Source of the DNA: Pseudomonadota bacterium
Lineage (GTDB): Bacteria; Cyanobacteriota; Vampirovibrionia; Obscuribacterales; Obscuribacteraceae
Length of the DNA stretch: 34,939 bases
Assembly: GCA_021324135.1 (NCBI GenBank)
Contig: JAJPJO010000424.1
Span: 1-34,939, forward strand
Reading direction: 5' to 3'
The notes under the pieces: generated by a model
Told to the model about the DNA's origin: nothing
Seen by the model: the letters and a program-made list of their open reading frames with translations, nothing else
Databases searched by the model: none
Shown here: positions 1 through 8,604 of the stretch, piece by piece
How positions within the stretch are numbered: position 1 is the first letter of the stretch
How the letters are laid out: each line of letters begins with the position of its first letter
Program-made: the position numbers and the translations under genes

Positions 1-69
1 GAGAGAGATTTGTCAGGAACGGGTAAATTAAGACCGCGCGTGCTTTATTGCGGATCGACACGAATTGAT

Positions 70-687
70 ATGAGTGAAATCAAAGTTGCCATCATTGAAG
101 ACCATGAAGCTACTCTGGCTGGACTGTGCAGCACCTTGTCGCAGCAGGATGGCATTAAGGTGGTTGCTCAGGCAAGCGATGCCGAGCGTGGACTGGCGGC
201 AGCGCGAGAGGCGAAGCCCGATATCATCCTGCTTGATTTGCATTTGCCCGGCTCTGACGGACCGCGCTCGACCGTAAAAAAATTTCTCGATGAATTGTCT
301 CCTGCAAAAGTAATCGTCTTTTCGGCGGAGAACCGAAGAGCGTTTGTGCAAGCCATTCTCGAGCTAGGCGTTGCTGGTTATCTGTTGAAATCGGAGAGCA
401 TATCGAATGTGATTGATGCCATTCGGCAGGTTGCGGATGGCGGTAAAGTCGTCAAATCTCAAGGGATTGCAGTCGGCAAAGAAAAATTGACAAAGGCCGA
501 GCAAGAGGTGCTCACCCTCTTGTCCAGGGGTATGAAATATCAGGAAATCGCAGACGAGCGCAGCGCTTCACCGGCTACAGTGCGCAAGCAATGCGAGCTT
601 CTTCTATTGAAGTTGGGTCTGGATAACAGAGAGCAATTGATCGCCTGGGCTGTGGAAAATGGCTATGGCAAGCTGGATTCTGACTGA
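70..687 (+). CDS. NarL/FixJ-type response regulator
   Basis: This is a two-component response regulator that acts as a cytoplasmic DNA-binding transcription factor. Residues 1-120 form a receiver domain: the acidic pair E10-D11 lies after strand 1, and the phospho-acceptor is D56 in ILLDLHLPG. Residues 140-205 form a LuxR-type helix-turn-helix, starting LTKAEQEVLTLLSRG and including PATVRK and KLGLDNR. The ATG at 70 is chosen because the receiver fold begins directly there; a TTG at 10 would add 20 residues outside the domain. The stop codon shares one base with the start of the following histidine kinase (TGATG), so the pair is probably co-translated and cognate. The input signal and target genes cannot be told from sequence. 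Confidence 0.9.
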   Translation: MSEIKVAIIEDHEATLAGLCSTLSQQDGIKVVAQASDAERGLAAAREAKPDIILLDLHLPGSDGPRSTVKKFLDELSPAKVIVFSAENRRAFVQAILELGVAGYLLKSESISNVIDAIRQVADGGKVVKSQGIAVGKEKLTKAEQEVLTLLSRGMKYQEIADERSASPATVRKQCELLLLKLGLDNREQLIAWAVENGYGKLDSD

Positions 688-2210
688 TGAGCGCAAACTC
701 CAACAAGCGTGTATCGCGGTTGCTTTCCTCAACAGGCAAGATGCTCGTGCGCCTGTCGGAAAAGCTCGAGGGAGCACCGGAGATTGATAAAGCAGAGCTG
801 AATCTCGGACGCTTTGCGCATCTCAATCAAGCCAACACATATGATAGAGCCAAAAATCTATCCGGTTCTGCTGATGCAGCCGGCGCCATGTTGCAATCGT
901 GGATGAGGCGGCTGGTGCAGGTTATAACTCAGTTCGATTTACACCCGGACGCCATCTCGGGTCTGGGCGGCGAATATCTTCATGTTGGTGCGGCTAAGGC
1001 AAAAACGCTGGAGATGCTGCAAAAGCTCTACTCCGATTTCTATGATCTGGGCACCGTATTTAATACCGTATCAAAAGAGTCGGATATTAGAAGAGTGAGA
1101 GTGACTGTTTCGGACTTCAACTCCGGCGTCTCGCAAGTGAAAGCGGGGGTGCTCTGGCCGAGCTTCCGCATCAGCACTGCCAGTCGCCAGCTCTTTGTGG
1201 AAGCGAAGCACGGCAAAATTAATTTTTATATGGCACCAGGAGCGGTAGCACTTAACAGTGCCGAGAGCAAGGCTGTCGAACGGCGCAAACTGACGATCAA
1301 GCTCTCGTCGCTCGAGTCCGTTTCGATCTGGACAGTCTACGGTCTGCCGATCGCCAAGGAGGATATTCGCCATCTCGAAAAGGCTTTGTTCCGGGATCTG
1401 GTTTTGCTTACCGCCATGGATGTAGTAGCAAATGAAAGCGGCAACAATCTCGAGCATGTCGACAATCTTGCCCGTCTCAGCGATGAGAGCTTTCGTGATG
1501 CGGTTTCGCTTGCCAGTGAGCCGAGCGAGGATCTGGTTCGTGACTTGATTCTCGCTCAACAAAATGCCGTGCATAAGCTTTTAAATCAACAGGAAGAGAC
1601 GCAGGCGGCGATCGCTAGAGATCTGCATGACAGCGTGCTTGCCGACATCTTGATGCTGAGACGCCGAATCTCTTCAGGCGAGTCGGGCTCGGCCGATGAA
1701 ATCGTGCAGGTGCTCGACAATCTGACCGATTCCATTCGAGACATCTGCAGCGGCTTGGTGCCAAGGGATCTTAAGGACTGGGGCCTGGAGACCGTCTTGC
1801 AGGACCTGCTCGATAAGGTGGCGGAGAGAACGGACGCGGATTGCTCGTTCGAGGTCGATGGAGGAATACCGGACCTTCCTTCCGCGGTGCAATTGCACAT
1901 CTTTCGCATCGTTCAGGAGTGTCTCAACAACATAGAAAAATATGCCGAGGCGAACTCGGTCCGTTTGGAGCTCAAGCAGGCAAAGGGCACGTTCGAGATT
2001 ACAATCGTCGATGATGGTCGAGGATTCGATATGAGCTGGCAGAAGGAACGGGAAGCGGATGGTATTGTAAGTGGTGGCTTCGGGCTGCCTGGCATTAGTG
2101 AGCGCGTCGAGATTATCAAGGCGTTTTATCCGGCCCGCTACAAGATAGAGTCCGCACCCGGCAAAGGCACTCGCGTATGGCTGCAAGTTACCGTAGCCTC
2201 GGCGGAGTGA
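687..2210 (+). CDS. Soluble sensor histidine kinase, NarL (HisKA_3) family
   Basis: This is a sensor histidine kinase that presumably phosphorylates the response regulator encoded just upstream. The phospho-acceptor is H314 in ARDLHDSVLADI, typical of HisKA_3 kinases. The HATPase domain follows: N-box ECLNN at about 411-415, G1 box DDGRGFD at 442-448, G2 box GGFGLPGISER at 463-473, and a closing GKGTRVWL strand. No hydrophobic segment long enough to span a membrane is visible, so the protein is probably cytosolic. The first 300 residues match no sensor domain I can name; residues about 130-245 look like mixed alpha/beta and may bind the signal. The gene starts inside the stop codon of the regulator gene and has no separate promoter space. 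Confidence 0.9.
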   Translation: MSANSNKRVSRLLSSTGKMLVRLSEKLEGAPEIDKAELNLGRFAHLNQANTYDRAKNLSGSADAAGAMLQSWMRRLVQVITQFDLHPDAISGLGGEYLHVGAAKAKTLEMLQKLYSDFYDLGTVFNTVSKESDIRRVRVTVSDFNSGVSQVKAGVLWPSFRISTASRQLFVEAKHGKINFYMAPGAVALNSAESKAVERRKLTIKLSSLESVSIWTVYGLPIAKEDIRHLEKALFRDLVLLTAMDVVANESGNNLEHVDNLARLSDESFRDAVSLASEPSEDLVRDLILAQQNAVHKLLNQQEETQAAIARDLHDSVLADILMLRRRISSGESGSADEIVQVLDNLTDSIRDICSGLVPRDLKDWGLETVLQDLLDKVAERTDADCSFEVDGGIPDLPSAVQLHIFRIVQECLNNIEKYAEANSVRLELKQAKGTFEITIVDDGRGFDMSWQKEREADGIVSGGFGLPGISERVEIIKAFYPARYKIESAPGKGTRVWLQVTVASAE

Positions 2211-2225
2211 TTTCCACGAACAGCC

Positions 2226-3230
2226 TCACATTACGTATTTAGGCTCGGCGCGGTAGAGCATGCGCAATGTGTTTTTGTCACCTTCTGAGAGCGTATTGAC
2301 TATGCGATCGGCATACATGATGTCATTGCGATATGGGCTGTGCGCCTTGATTCCCAGGGCGTGACCGAACTCGTGCGCTGCCGCTCCCTGCATTTTTTCC
2401 GGCACGTGATTAACCAGGGTGGAAAGCTCGATGACCACCGGTTTTTGGCGGTAGTTAGGGAGTTGCAGTTGCTCCATGGTAAAAACCTGAGCGCATGTGT
2501 TGCCACCGACATTGATACCACCGGGCCCTTGAGTCCCCTGGAATTGATCGCAGTAGAAAACGAGTATGTGAGCGGTTCGCGGGTCGGTAGTGAAGCCGTA
2601 GCTGAGTAGACCCTCGTTTTGGAATTGGCGCCACTGCTCGATGCCGGCCGCCACCTTGTAATTGGTTTCTTCCGTCCAGCCTTTAGCCGTGGACAAATCG
2701 GCGAAAGGATTCTCCTGTTGGAGCATCTGGTAAACCAGCTCGACCCGTGTCTGCTGCAGCTGATCGAAGGGAACGGACGGCAATTGCAAGCCGGGACTGA
2801 TCCAGATTCGCAAGGGCATTTTTTGCCGCTGCCAGCGCACCCACGCCATATTCAAGGACGGTTCGCCAGGATCATACGGGGCGTTTGCATTGGCATTAGT
2901 GCGGTCCATGCCGCTTGTCAGGTGCACGCCGGGAGTGGAGACTATATTAGAGGGCGAGCCGTACATGCCTCCTGAAGCGCCACCGTACATGCCGGACCCG
3001 GAGCCATAGGCACCGCCGCTACCTCCACTCGAGCCGCCATACGCGCCGATGCTTGGTGAGGCCGGCATGCTGCCTGCATAACTTGGAAATGTTGCCTTTG
3101 GTAAGCGCCGCGTCTGGCAATCGCCCGTGCTATAAAAAAACAGAGTGGACAGCGCCAAAGCGACAATAGATGCCTTTATCAGTCGCCCGAGCGAAATCAA
3201 AGCTAAGCATCCGATGGTATTTTTTTGCAT
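2226..3230 (-). CDS. Secreted matrixin-like zinc metalloprotease (paralogue A)
   Basis: This is a predicted exported metalloprotease of the metzincin/matrixin type. An N-terminal hydrophobic stretch (about 20-34) suggests a signal peptide. Residues 60-92 are a Gly/Ser/Tyr-rich linker with repeated GGSSG and YGS units. The catalytic part spans about 128-330. It contains the zinc site HEFGH (H286, E287, H290) with a third histidine H297 followed by Ser, and a Met-turn at M305 in DIMY. The third ligand is one residue further away than in the classic HExxHxxGxxH motif; this spacing also occurs in some bacterial matrixins. The gene is divergent from nagB across a 74-bp gap and convergent with the histidine kinase gene. 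A paralogue lies at 17178-18182. Substrate unknown. Confidence 0.8.
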   Translation of the reverse strand: MQKNTIGCLALISLGRLIKASIVALALSTLFFYSTGDCQTRRLPKATFPSYAGSMPASPSIGAYGGSSGGSGGAYGSGSGMYGGASGGMYGSPSNIVSTPGVHLTSGMDRTNANANAPYDPGEPSLNMAWVRWQRQKMPLRIWISPGLQLPSVPFDQLQQTRVELVYQMLQQENPFADLSTAKGWTEETNYKVAAGIEQWRQFQNEGLLSYGFTTDPRTAHILVFYCDQFQGTQGPGGINVGGNTCAQVFTMEQLQLPNYRQKPVVIELSTLVNHVPEKMQGAAAHEFGHALGIKAHSPYRNDIMYADRIVNTLSEGDKNTLRMLYRAEPKYVM

Positions 3231-3251
3231 GCAATTAGGAATATATTCTGA

Positions 3252-3268
3252 ATATCAAGGCTTGATAT
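3252..3268. promoter_or_regulatory. Perfect 17-bp palindrome in the protease/nagB divergent promoter region
   Basis: The sequence is ATATCAAG, one central G, then CTTGATAT: eight matched bases on each side. It sits in the 74-bp gap between the divergent protease and nagB genes, 37 bp from the nagB ATG and 22 bp from the protease ATG. A dyad of this size and position is typical of a repressor or activator operator, but the binding protein is unknown. Confidence 0.5.
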
Positions 3269-3304
3269 GTCCATAATATAACAAGCAGTTAGGAAGTGCT
3301 TTCA

Positions 3305-4027
3305 ATGTTAGGGTACAGCAATTTGATCGACCGAGTAAGCAAGGACCAGAAGGCTGCAGCAGCTCGAGGGAAAGAAGAGCTAAGCGCCAAAGCAGCTGAG
3401 CTGGTGGTCAAACTGATCGAAGAAAAGCCGGCTTGCAATCTAGCTTTGCCGAGCGGGCGGACCCCGGTCTTGATGTATCAGAACATCGTCAGGCTTACTG
3501 CCCAGCGTGGTCTGGACTGGTCGCGGGTCAACTGTTTTGCTCTCGACGACTACGTTGATGCCTCGCCGGAACACTCCTTTCAAGCCTTTCTCAGCGATAA
3601 TCTCTACAGTCAGGTTGGCCTGAGCGACAAGCAGATGCACAACCCGACCCAGGTTGATGACTATGATGCCTTGATTCAAGCGTACGGCGGGCTGGACTTA
3701 GCCATCCTCGGAATCGGCGCCAATGGTCATATTGCCTTCAACGAGCCGGGCACTCCCGGAACGAGCTTCACTCACAGTACCTGGCTCGAGGAAACAACAA
3801 GGAAGGCTCTGCAGGCGAGTTTTGGCGGGATCGAGCGGACGCCGACCCGGGGCGTGACCATGGGTATTGCCACTATTCTGTCGGCCCGCTCTATTATTCT
3901 TCTGGCTTTTGGCGATGAGAAGCGAGAGATACTGCACAAAGCGCTGGATGATGGCATCGGGCCTGGTGTACCGGCTTCCTATCTGAAATTGCATAATCAG
4001 CTGACCGTATTGACCGACTGCCACTAG
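3305..4027 (+). CDS. nagB: Glucosamine-6-phosphate deaminase
   Basis: The enzyme converts glucosamine-6-phosphate to fructose-6-phosphate and ammonia, feeding amino sugars into glycolysis. Family marks are LPSGRTP (phosphate loop, about 48-54), FALDDYVD with D81/D82 (equivalent to the E. coli D72 region), GIGANGHIAFNEPG at about 137-149 with H142 and E147, RGVTMGIATIL, and the C-terminal LTVLTD strand. At E. coli D141 this protein has Asn, which is common in Gram-positive-type NagB. The length of 240 aa is normal for short NagB. The ATG at 3305 is preferred over a GTG at 3296 because AGGAAG (3291-3296) is correctly spaced before it. A separate MurNAc-recycling type kinase at 22331 could feed the same amino-sugar pathway. 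Confidence 0.9.
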   Translation: MLGYSNLIDRVSKDQKAAAARGKEELSAKAAELVVKLIEEKPACNLALPSGRTPVLMYQNIVRLTAQRGLDWSRVNCFALDDYVDASPEHSFQAFLSDNLYSQVGLSDKQMHNPTQVDDYDALIQAYGGLDLAILGIGANGHIAFNEPGTPGTSFTHSTWLEETTRKALQASFGGIERTPTRGVTMGIATILSARSIILLAFGDEKREILHKALDDGIGPGVPASYLKLHNQLTVLTDCH

Positions 4028-4068
4028 CACGATGGCGATAAGACTGGATTTTGAATAAAATGCTAGTG
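4022..4068. repeat. Inverted repeat across the nagB stop codon
   Basis: CACTAGCA (4022-4029, containing the nagB TAG stop) is the exact complement of TGCTAGTG (4061-4068), with a 31-nt loop. No T-run follows, so it is not a standard intrinsic terminator. It may fold in the nagB 3' region or be chance. Confidence 0.3.
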
Positions 4069-4095
4069 TAATGTCAAAGATGAGGTAGTCAGAGG

Positions 4096-4962
4096 TTGGG
4101 CCGTCGATTCTCATTTAGTAGCCGGTTAGGAAGCCGAGCGTTGCTGCTCGCCGGTTTGCTCTTCTCCATAAATTTCAGTTTGGCAGTGCCCTGCTCGGCG
4201 GATCCTCTGCCACCGGAACTCATACCTCCGGATGTGACACTGACGCCAAACTCTTCGACGGGGGCTGCCGCTTCGACGTCGACGCCCGCGCCCGGCATCA
4301 CCAGTGGTACCACCCCATCGGCGACAAGCACCAGCCCCTACAGCCAGGGATCGAACATAAAACAGCCACCTCCGCCGCCGGCAGGATCGAGCGCCTACAG
4401 TGGATTTCCAAGTCCTCCGCCAGCTGGACAGAGATGGCCGGTTCCTCCCTCTGGTGCTACCGGTGGTGCAGCATCGGCTCAGTCCACCGGTGCGCAACAA
4501 GCCGATCCGATAGTGGTTATCGAGACAAATCGAGGAGTAATCACGGTTCGTTTATTTCGTCAGTACGCACCTAAAACGGTTGAAGCATTTCTCGATATGG
4601 TCAATCAGGGCTTTTACAATGGGCTCATCTGGCATCGAGTCGAGCCCGGATTCGTGATTCAGAGCGGCTGTCCATACGGCAATGGCAGCGGACTCTACAT
4701 AGATCCCAAAACCAGTCAACCGCGAATGCTCCAGCTGGAGGTCTCGCCAAATGTCAAACATAATATGGCGGGCGTCGTGGCGATGGCTCACTTCCCGAAG
4801 AACCCGGATTCGGCAAGCAGTCAATTTTATATTACGCTTTCACCGCAGCCCAGCCTTGATTTTAAGTACACCATATTTGGTGGCGTGATAGGCGGCTTGG
4901 ATGTTTTGCCCCGCATACAGAAGGGCGACAAGATAAACGTCATGAAGGTCCAGCAGCAGTAG
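4096..4962 (+). CDS. Secreted cyclophilin-type peptidyl-prolyl cis-trans isomerase
   Basis: This is a predicted exported prolyl isomerase that assists folding outside the cytoplasm. The N-terminus has a basic stretch (RRFSFSSRLGSR) and a hydrophobic core, with likely signal peptidase cleavage after CSA (residue 35). Residues 36-135 form a Pro/Ser/Thr/Gly-rich linker. The cyclophilin domain spans 138-288, with WHRVEPGFVIQSG (R181 matches the catalytic Arg of CypA, then F186 and Q189), AMAHFPKNPDSASSQFYI (Q243) and TIFGGVIGGLDVL. The start is TTG at 4096, with a GAGG 10 nt upstream. A TTG at 4141 has a better-spaced AGGAAG but would remove the basic n-region of the signal peptide, so the start is uncertain. 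It follows nagB by 68 bp on the same strand. Confidence 0.85.
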   Translation: MGRRFSFSSRLGSRALLLAGLLFSINFSLAVPCSADPLPPELIPPDVTLTPNSSTGAAASTSTPAPGITSGTTPSATSTSPYSQGSNIKQPPPPPAGSSAYSGFPSPPPAGQRWPVPPSGATGGAASAQSTGAQQADPIVVIETNRGVITVRLFRQYAPKTVEAFLDMVNQGFYNGLIWHRVEPGFVIQSGCPYGNGSGLYIDPKTSQPRMLQLEVSPNVKHNMAGVVAMAHFPKNPDSASSQFYITLSPQPSLDFKYTIFGGVIGGLDVLPRIQKGDKINVMKVQQQ

Positions 4963-5035
4963 GGCCGGGAGCATAGACATTCTGTGGAATATTGAATTCT
5001 CGGATCGAACGTCGAGTTTGAACAATTGAAGCAGG

Positions 5036-6034
5036 TCAAATGCTGTTCGGATCGGCGTAGGGTGGAACCTTCGGTTTTTCCTTTTTGGACGGCGTGGAAG
5101 GCATGGGTATCGCATATGGTGAGGATGGTAACGGCGCGGCATAAGGTGAGCTGCCGCCCGGCGTTCTCGCGTCTTCCATCATCATTTTCATCATGTCGTC
5201 CATATGCTTGTTGAGATGGTTCATAATGGTTGGCAAGTCAGCATCAAGTCTGGCTCGATAATCATCTTCAAAAGTTTCGCCGCCGCCTCCCGGCAGTGGT
5301 GTTACATACGGTGTAGACTGGGTGCCGAAAGGCGTGGTTCGGAATGGTGAAACGCTGCGTCTGCCGTATGCCCTTGGTAAAGGACCCTGAGGCACCATCT
5401 TCTTAAGGGACGATGATTCATTCGACTCATCGAGCGCGGCAATTCCAATGATCTTTTTGAGCCGCTCAATTCGATCCACATACGACATAGCCGTGCTCGG
5501 CTGACCGAACAACTGCGTCTCTAACCTGTCAAGGCGCTGATCGAGTGATTCTTTGCCGTATGTCTTCTGCAATGCTCGCCATTCAAGAGTGTTGAGAATC
5601 GGGTATTGCACCGAGGAGCTTTCACGCTTATTGCCGCTGGGCTGTGAAGTGGCCGCTTTCTTCTCGGAAATTACCTTACGGCCCTGCTCTCGAACGGCCT
5701 TAGCGGCTTCCTGGTCATTTTTGGCAATGGCTTCTTTCAGTCTTTTGAAACGTTCGTCATTCGAGCCAGATTGCGATGAGGCACCGAAGACGAGGCATTC
5801 CAGGCGTTCAAGACGCTTTTCTGGCGGGTCGTGCTGATATGCTCGCGAAAAGAGCCGCTTTTCCAACAGACTTAGCTCTTTAAAAGGATCAAGCGCCGGC
5901 GCGGAAGCTCCGCTGGCAGTCGGCGATTTCGCTGCCCAGCAAGGAAGAGCCGGGCCGATCTGAGCGCACAAAGAGCCTACGAGCGCAAGACTAACAACAG
6001 TTACCTTTTGGTATTGCAGATGTGCAGTCCTCAT
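5036..6034 (-). CDS. Secreted protein with two LERLE-x-x-FG repeats and a Met-rich tail
   Basis: Function unknown. An N-terminal hydrophobic segment (about 11-30, then PCWAAKS) suggests export. Two copies of a roughly 50-residue charged repeat lie at about 54-103 and 147-197. Each has the pattern L-E-x-R near its start, then R-L-[ED]-R-L-E-x-x-[LV]-F-G, then [ED]-R-[FI]-x-R-L-K-x-x-I. The copies are separated by a Lys/Glu/Gln-rich helix (about 104-135). After residue 210 the chain is rich in Pro, Ser, Tyr and Gly. It contains a Met-rich stretch (HMDDMMKMMMEDAR, about 277-290) and a low-complexity C-terminus of PYA and PLPSS units. I believe similar repeats occur in secreted proteins of non-photosynthetic cyanobacterial relatives, but cannot confirm it here. 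Confidence 0.7.
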   Translation of the reverse strand: MRTAHLQYQKVTVVSLALVGSLCAQIGPALPCWAAKSPTASGASAPALDPFKELSLLEKRLFSRAYQHDPPEKRLERLECLVFGASSQSGSNDERFKRLKEAIAKNDQEAAKAVREQGRKVISEKKAATSQPSGNKRESSSVQYPILNTLEWRALQKTYGKESLDQRLDRLETQLFGQPSTAMSYVDRIERLKKIIGIAALDESNESSSLKKMVPQGPLPRAYGRRSVSPFRTTPFGTQSTPYVTPLPGGGGETFEDDYRARLDADLPTIMNHLNKHMDDMMKMMMEDARTPGGSSPYAAPLPSSPYAIPMPSTPSKKEKPKVPPYADPNSI

Positions 6035-6065
6035 CTGGTCATCGACCTTACTAAGTATTGCGATC

Positions 6066-6080
6066 CTATCCTCAGGATAG
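6066..6080. promoter_or_regulatory. Short perfect hairpin upstream of the repeat-protein gene
   Basis: CTATCC, loop TCA, GGATAG. It lies 32 bp upstream of the minus-strand ATG at 6034, inside the likely promoter or 5' leader. It could be an operator half-site pair or a leader hairpin; the six-base arms are short enough to be chance. Confidence 0.3.
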
Positions 6081-6232
6081 CACCAATTCTTGTTTTCTCG
6101 CTTCCTGCTCGATGCTGTGACCCGCCATCTATGACGATTCGCATCACTTTGTGTTCCTGGTCGGCAGAGGAATCTTCAAAGGGCTTTATGTCCGAATCTG
6201 AGATTTTCGGCAGGAGATTGGCTCTGGGCGTG

Positions 6233-6513
6233 CAGGAACCTGAATGAAGCGCAGAAGCCTATAGGGTTGGCTCAGGAACCTGAGTGTAGCGGAGAAGCCT
6301 ATAGGGTTGGCTCAGGAACCTGAGTGAAACGGAGAAGCTTATAGGGCTGGCTCAGGAACCTGAGTGAAGCAAAGGAGCTTATAGAGTTGGCTCAGGAAGC
6401 TGAATGAAGCGCAGAAGCTTATAGGGTTGGCTCAGGGACCTGAGCGAAGCAGAGGAGCTTATAGGGTTGGCTCAGGAAACCTGAGTGAAGCGGAGAGGCT
6501 TATAGGGTTGGCT
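6233..6513. repeat. Seven-unit 40-bp tandem repeat with internal palindrome
   Basis: Units start at 6233, 6273, 6313, 6353, 6393, 6433 and 6473. The first six are exactly 40 bp and the last is 41 bp because of one extra A. A decayed eighth copy begins at 6514. Units begin CAGGAACCTGAGTGAAGC and end TTATAGGGTTGGCT, with a few substitutions each. Across unit junctions the sequence CTCAGG-AA-CCTGAG forms a near-perfect palindrome, so each junction can fold as a small hairpin. The copies abut without unique spacers, so this is a minisatellite-like array and not CRISPR. It lies about 100 bp downstream of dnaK, on the side where dnaK transcription would continue. Confidence 0.95.
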
Positions 6514-6615
6514 CAGGAGGGCGCTCAAAGAGAAGATGACACTGCCGGTAGTGCAGCTCATCTAACTTTCCCCAAAATGGCATCTGAGGAAATTGAGTTG
6601 ATTAGCAGCTCGGAA

Positions 6616-8604
6616 TTACTCTTCGCGGAACTCAGCGTCGACGACGTCTTGATCGGATGCTGTAAATCCGGACATTTCTTCTTCGCTTTGATAGCTCCCA
6701 TAGCCGCCGCTACCACCCGTTCCGGTATCGTACCCGGCACCCGAATTGTCATAGGCGGCTTCCTGCCATGATTGATCCACTGCCGCTTGTGCTCCGGCTT
6801 GCTCCTTGGCTCGGGCTGCTTGTTGCAACAGAACCAGGGCGCCGCGCAGTTCGTTCATGATCGACTTGAGTGTATCGAGGTCGGCGTCGTCTTTGAGCTT
6901 CTGGCGCAGATCGGCGACCAGCATCTCGGCACGCGAGCGTTCTCCGGTGGAGACGCGTTCGCCCAGCTCCCGGATCTGGCGCTCGACGGCGTAGCAGATG
7001 CTGTCCGCTTCGTTGCGCACATCGGCGGATTCCTTGCGATTGCGGTCTTCGGCCGCATGCGCTTCGGCTTCGCGAATGGCGCGCTCGATATCTTCCTTGC
7101 CCATGTTGGTGCTGGCAGTGATTGTGATCTTCTGCTCTTTACCAGTGGCTTGATCGCGGGCGGTGACATTAAGAATGCCGTTGGCATCAATGTCGAATGT
7201 AACTTCGATTTTCGGCATGCCGCGCGGCGCCGGTGCAATGCCGTCCAGGCGGAAGTTGCCGAGCAGCTTGTTATCGCGAGCCATCGGGCGTTCGCCCTGG
7301 AATACATAGATGTCGACAGCCGTCTGGTTATCTTCTGCAGTCGAGAAGACTTCCGTCTTGCGTGTCGGAATGGTCGTGTTGCGCTCGACGAGTTTGGTCA
7401 TCACGCCGCCCATCGTCTCGATTCCAAGAGAGAGTGGTGTAACGTCGAGGAGGACGACGCCCTTAACTTCTCCGCCCAGAACGCCGGCTTGAATGGCGGC
7501 ACCGACGGCGACGACTTCATCCGGGTTGACCGTTTGGTTCGGCTCTTTGCCACCGGTCAGGCTGGCAACCAGTTCTTGCACGGCCGGAATTCTTGTCGAG
7601 CCGCCTACCAGAACCACTTCATCCAGTCCTTCGTAGCTGAGCTTGGCATCTTTGAGAGCTTGCTCCATGGGTCCGCGGCAGCGCTCGACCAGATGGCGGG
7701 TCAGCTCGTTGAATCTGGCTCTTGTAAGCTTCATCTCCAGGTGTTTTGGACCGGAGGCGTCAGCAGTGATAAACGGCAGAGATATGTTGGTCTCGGTGAC
7801 GGCCGAGAGTTCTATCTTCGCTTTCTCAGCTGCTTCTGTAAGTCTTTGCAGTGCTTGACGATCTTTTCTGAGGTCGATGCCTTCCAGGTTCATAAACTCG
7901 TCGGCTACCCAACCGACGACGCAAGCATCGAAGTCGTCGCCGCCCAGGTGCGTATCACCGGATGTGGATTTGACCTCGAAGACGCCCTCGCCTACCTCAA
8001 GAATAGAGACGTCGAATGTGCCGCCGCCAAGGTCGAAAACGAGGATAACTTCGTTTTCCATCTTGTCGAGACCATAGGCAAGTGCGGCTGCCGTAGGCTC
8101 GTTGATGATACGAAGCACTTCTAGACCGGCGATTGTTCCAGCGTTTTTAGTCGATTGGCGTTGGGAGTCGTTGAAATAAGCAGGAACCGTGATCACCGCT
8201 GATGTAACCTTTTCGCCCAGATACTTCTCGGCATCTTCTTTCAATTTGCGCAGAATCATCGCCGAGATTTCTTCAGGCGAGTAGTCTTTGCCCTGAATAG
8301 CTACTTTGCAGCCGCCGTCGGCGCCTTCCTTAACTTTGTAGGAAACGAGCTTCTTCTCGGAGTCGACTTCCGAGAACCGTCGTCCCATAAAGCGCTTAAT
8401 TGAGTAGACGGTGTTTTCCGGATTCAATACCGCCTGGCGTCTAGCCAATTGACCAACTAGGCGCTCGCCCGATTTGGTAAATGCCACCACCGAGGGCGTC
8501 GTTCTGCCACCTTCGGCATTGGAAACAACAGTCGGTTGTCCGCCTTCCATGACCGCCACAACCGAGTTTGTGGTTCCCAAATCAATGCCTACTGATTTAC
8601 CCAT
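6616..8604 (-). CDS. dnaK: Chaperone DnaK (Hsp70)
   Basis: This ATP-dependent cytoplasmic chaperone binds hydrophobic segments of unfolded proteins and works with DnaJ and GrpE. The nucleotide-binding domain starts at the N-terminus with [13 protein letters not shown] and contains [14 protein letters not shown] and [14 protein letters not shown]. The substrate-binding domain starts around [14 protein letters not shown], followed by a helical lid rich in Glu/Arg and a Gly/Tyr/Ser-rich disordered tail ending in VVDAEFREE. At 662 aa it is slightly longer than E. coli DnaK (638), mainly because of the tail. A purine-rich AGAGGGAG precedes the ATG. No grpE or dnaJ lies next to it and no CIRCE element (TTAGCACTC-N9-GAGTGCTAA) is seen upstream, so it appears monocistronic and not controlled by HrcA at this site. 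Confidence 0.98.
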   Translation of the reverse strand: MGKSVGIDLGTTNSVVAVMEGGQPTVVSNAEGGRTTPSVVAFTKSGERLVGQLARRQAVLNPENTVYSIKRFMGRRFSEVDSEKKLVSYKVKEGADGGCKVAIQGKDYSPEEISAMILRKLKEDAEKYLGEKVTSAVITVPAYFNDSQRQSTKNAGTIAGLEVLRIINEPTAAALAYGLDKMENEVILVFDLGGGTFDVSILEVGEGVFEVKSTSGDTHLGGDDFDACVVGWVADEFMNLEGIDLRKDRQALQRLTEAAEKAKIELSAVTETNISLPFITADASGPKHLEMKLTRARFNELTRHLVERCRGPMEQALKDAKLSYEGLDEVVLVGGSTRIPAVQELVASLTGGKEPNQTVNPDEVVAVGAAIQAGVLGGEVKGVVLLDVTPLSLGIETMGGVMTKLVERNTTIPTRKTEVFSTAEDNQTAVDIYVFQGERPMARDNKLLGNFRLDGIAPAPRGMPKIEVTFDIDANGILNVTARDQATGKEQKITITASTNMGKEDIERAIREAEAHAAEDRNRKESADVRNEADSICYAVERQIRELGERVSTGERSRAEMLVADLRQKLKDDADLDTLKSIMNELRGALVLLQQAARAKEQAGAQAAVDQSWQEAAYDNSGAGYDTGTGGSGGYGSYQSEEEMSGFTASDQDVVDAEFREE

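Larger units (their letters stand above)
6035..6615. other. Gene-free stretch downstream of dnaK
   Basis: This 581-bp gap separates the dnaK stop from the start of the repeat-protein gene, both on the minus strand. It holds the 40-bp tandem array (6233-6513), a short hairpin (6066-6080) close to the repeat-protein start, and about 100 bp next to dnaK with a weak hairpin (CACT-GCCGGT-AGTG near 6541). The plus-strand reading frames here are not convincing: one crosses the repeat array, whose 40-bp period is not a multiple of three. Confidence 0.6.

Noticed and set aside
6233..6513. CRISPR array
   Set aside because: The repeats abut each other with no unique spacers, and no cas genes are nearby.
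6427..6771. Plus-strand frame crossing the repeat array
   Set aside because: It begins inside the 40-bp repeats, whose period is not a multiple of three, and then overlaps the dnaK 3' end. Its composition does not look like a protein.
6772..8124. Long 450-codon plus-strand frame opposite dnaK
   Set aside because: Open antisense frames opposite dnaK are a well-known by-product of its codon use. The translation lacks recognisable domains and dnaK is unmistakable on the other strand.
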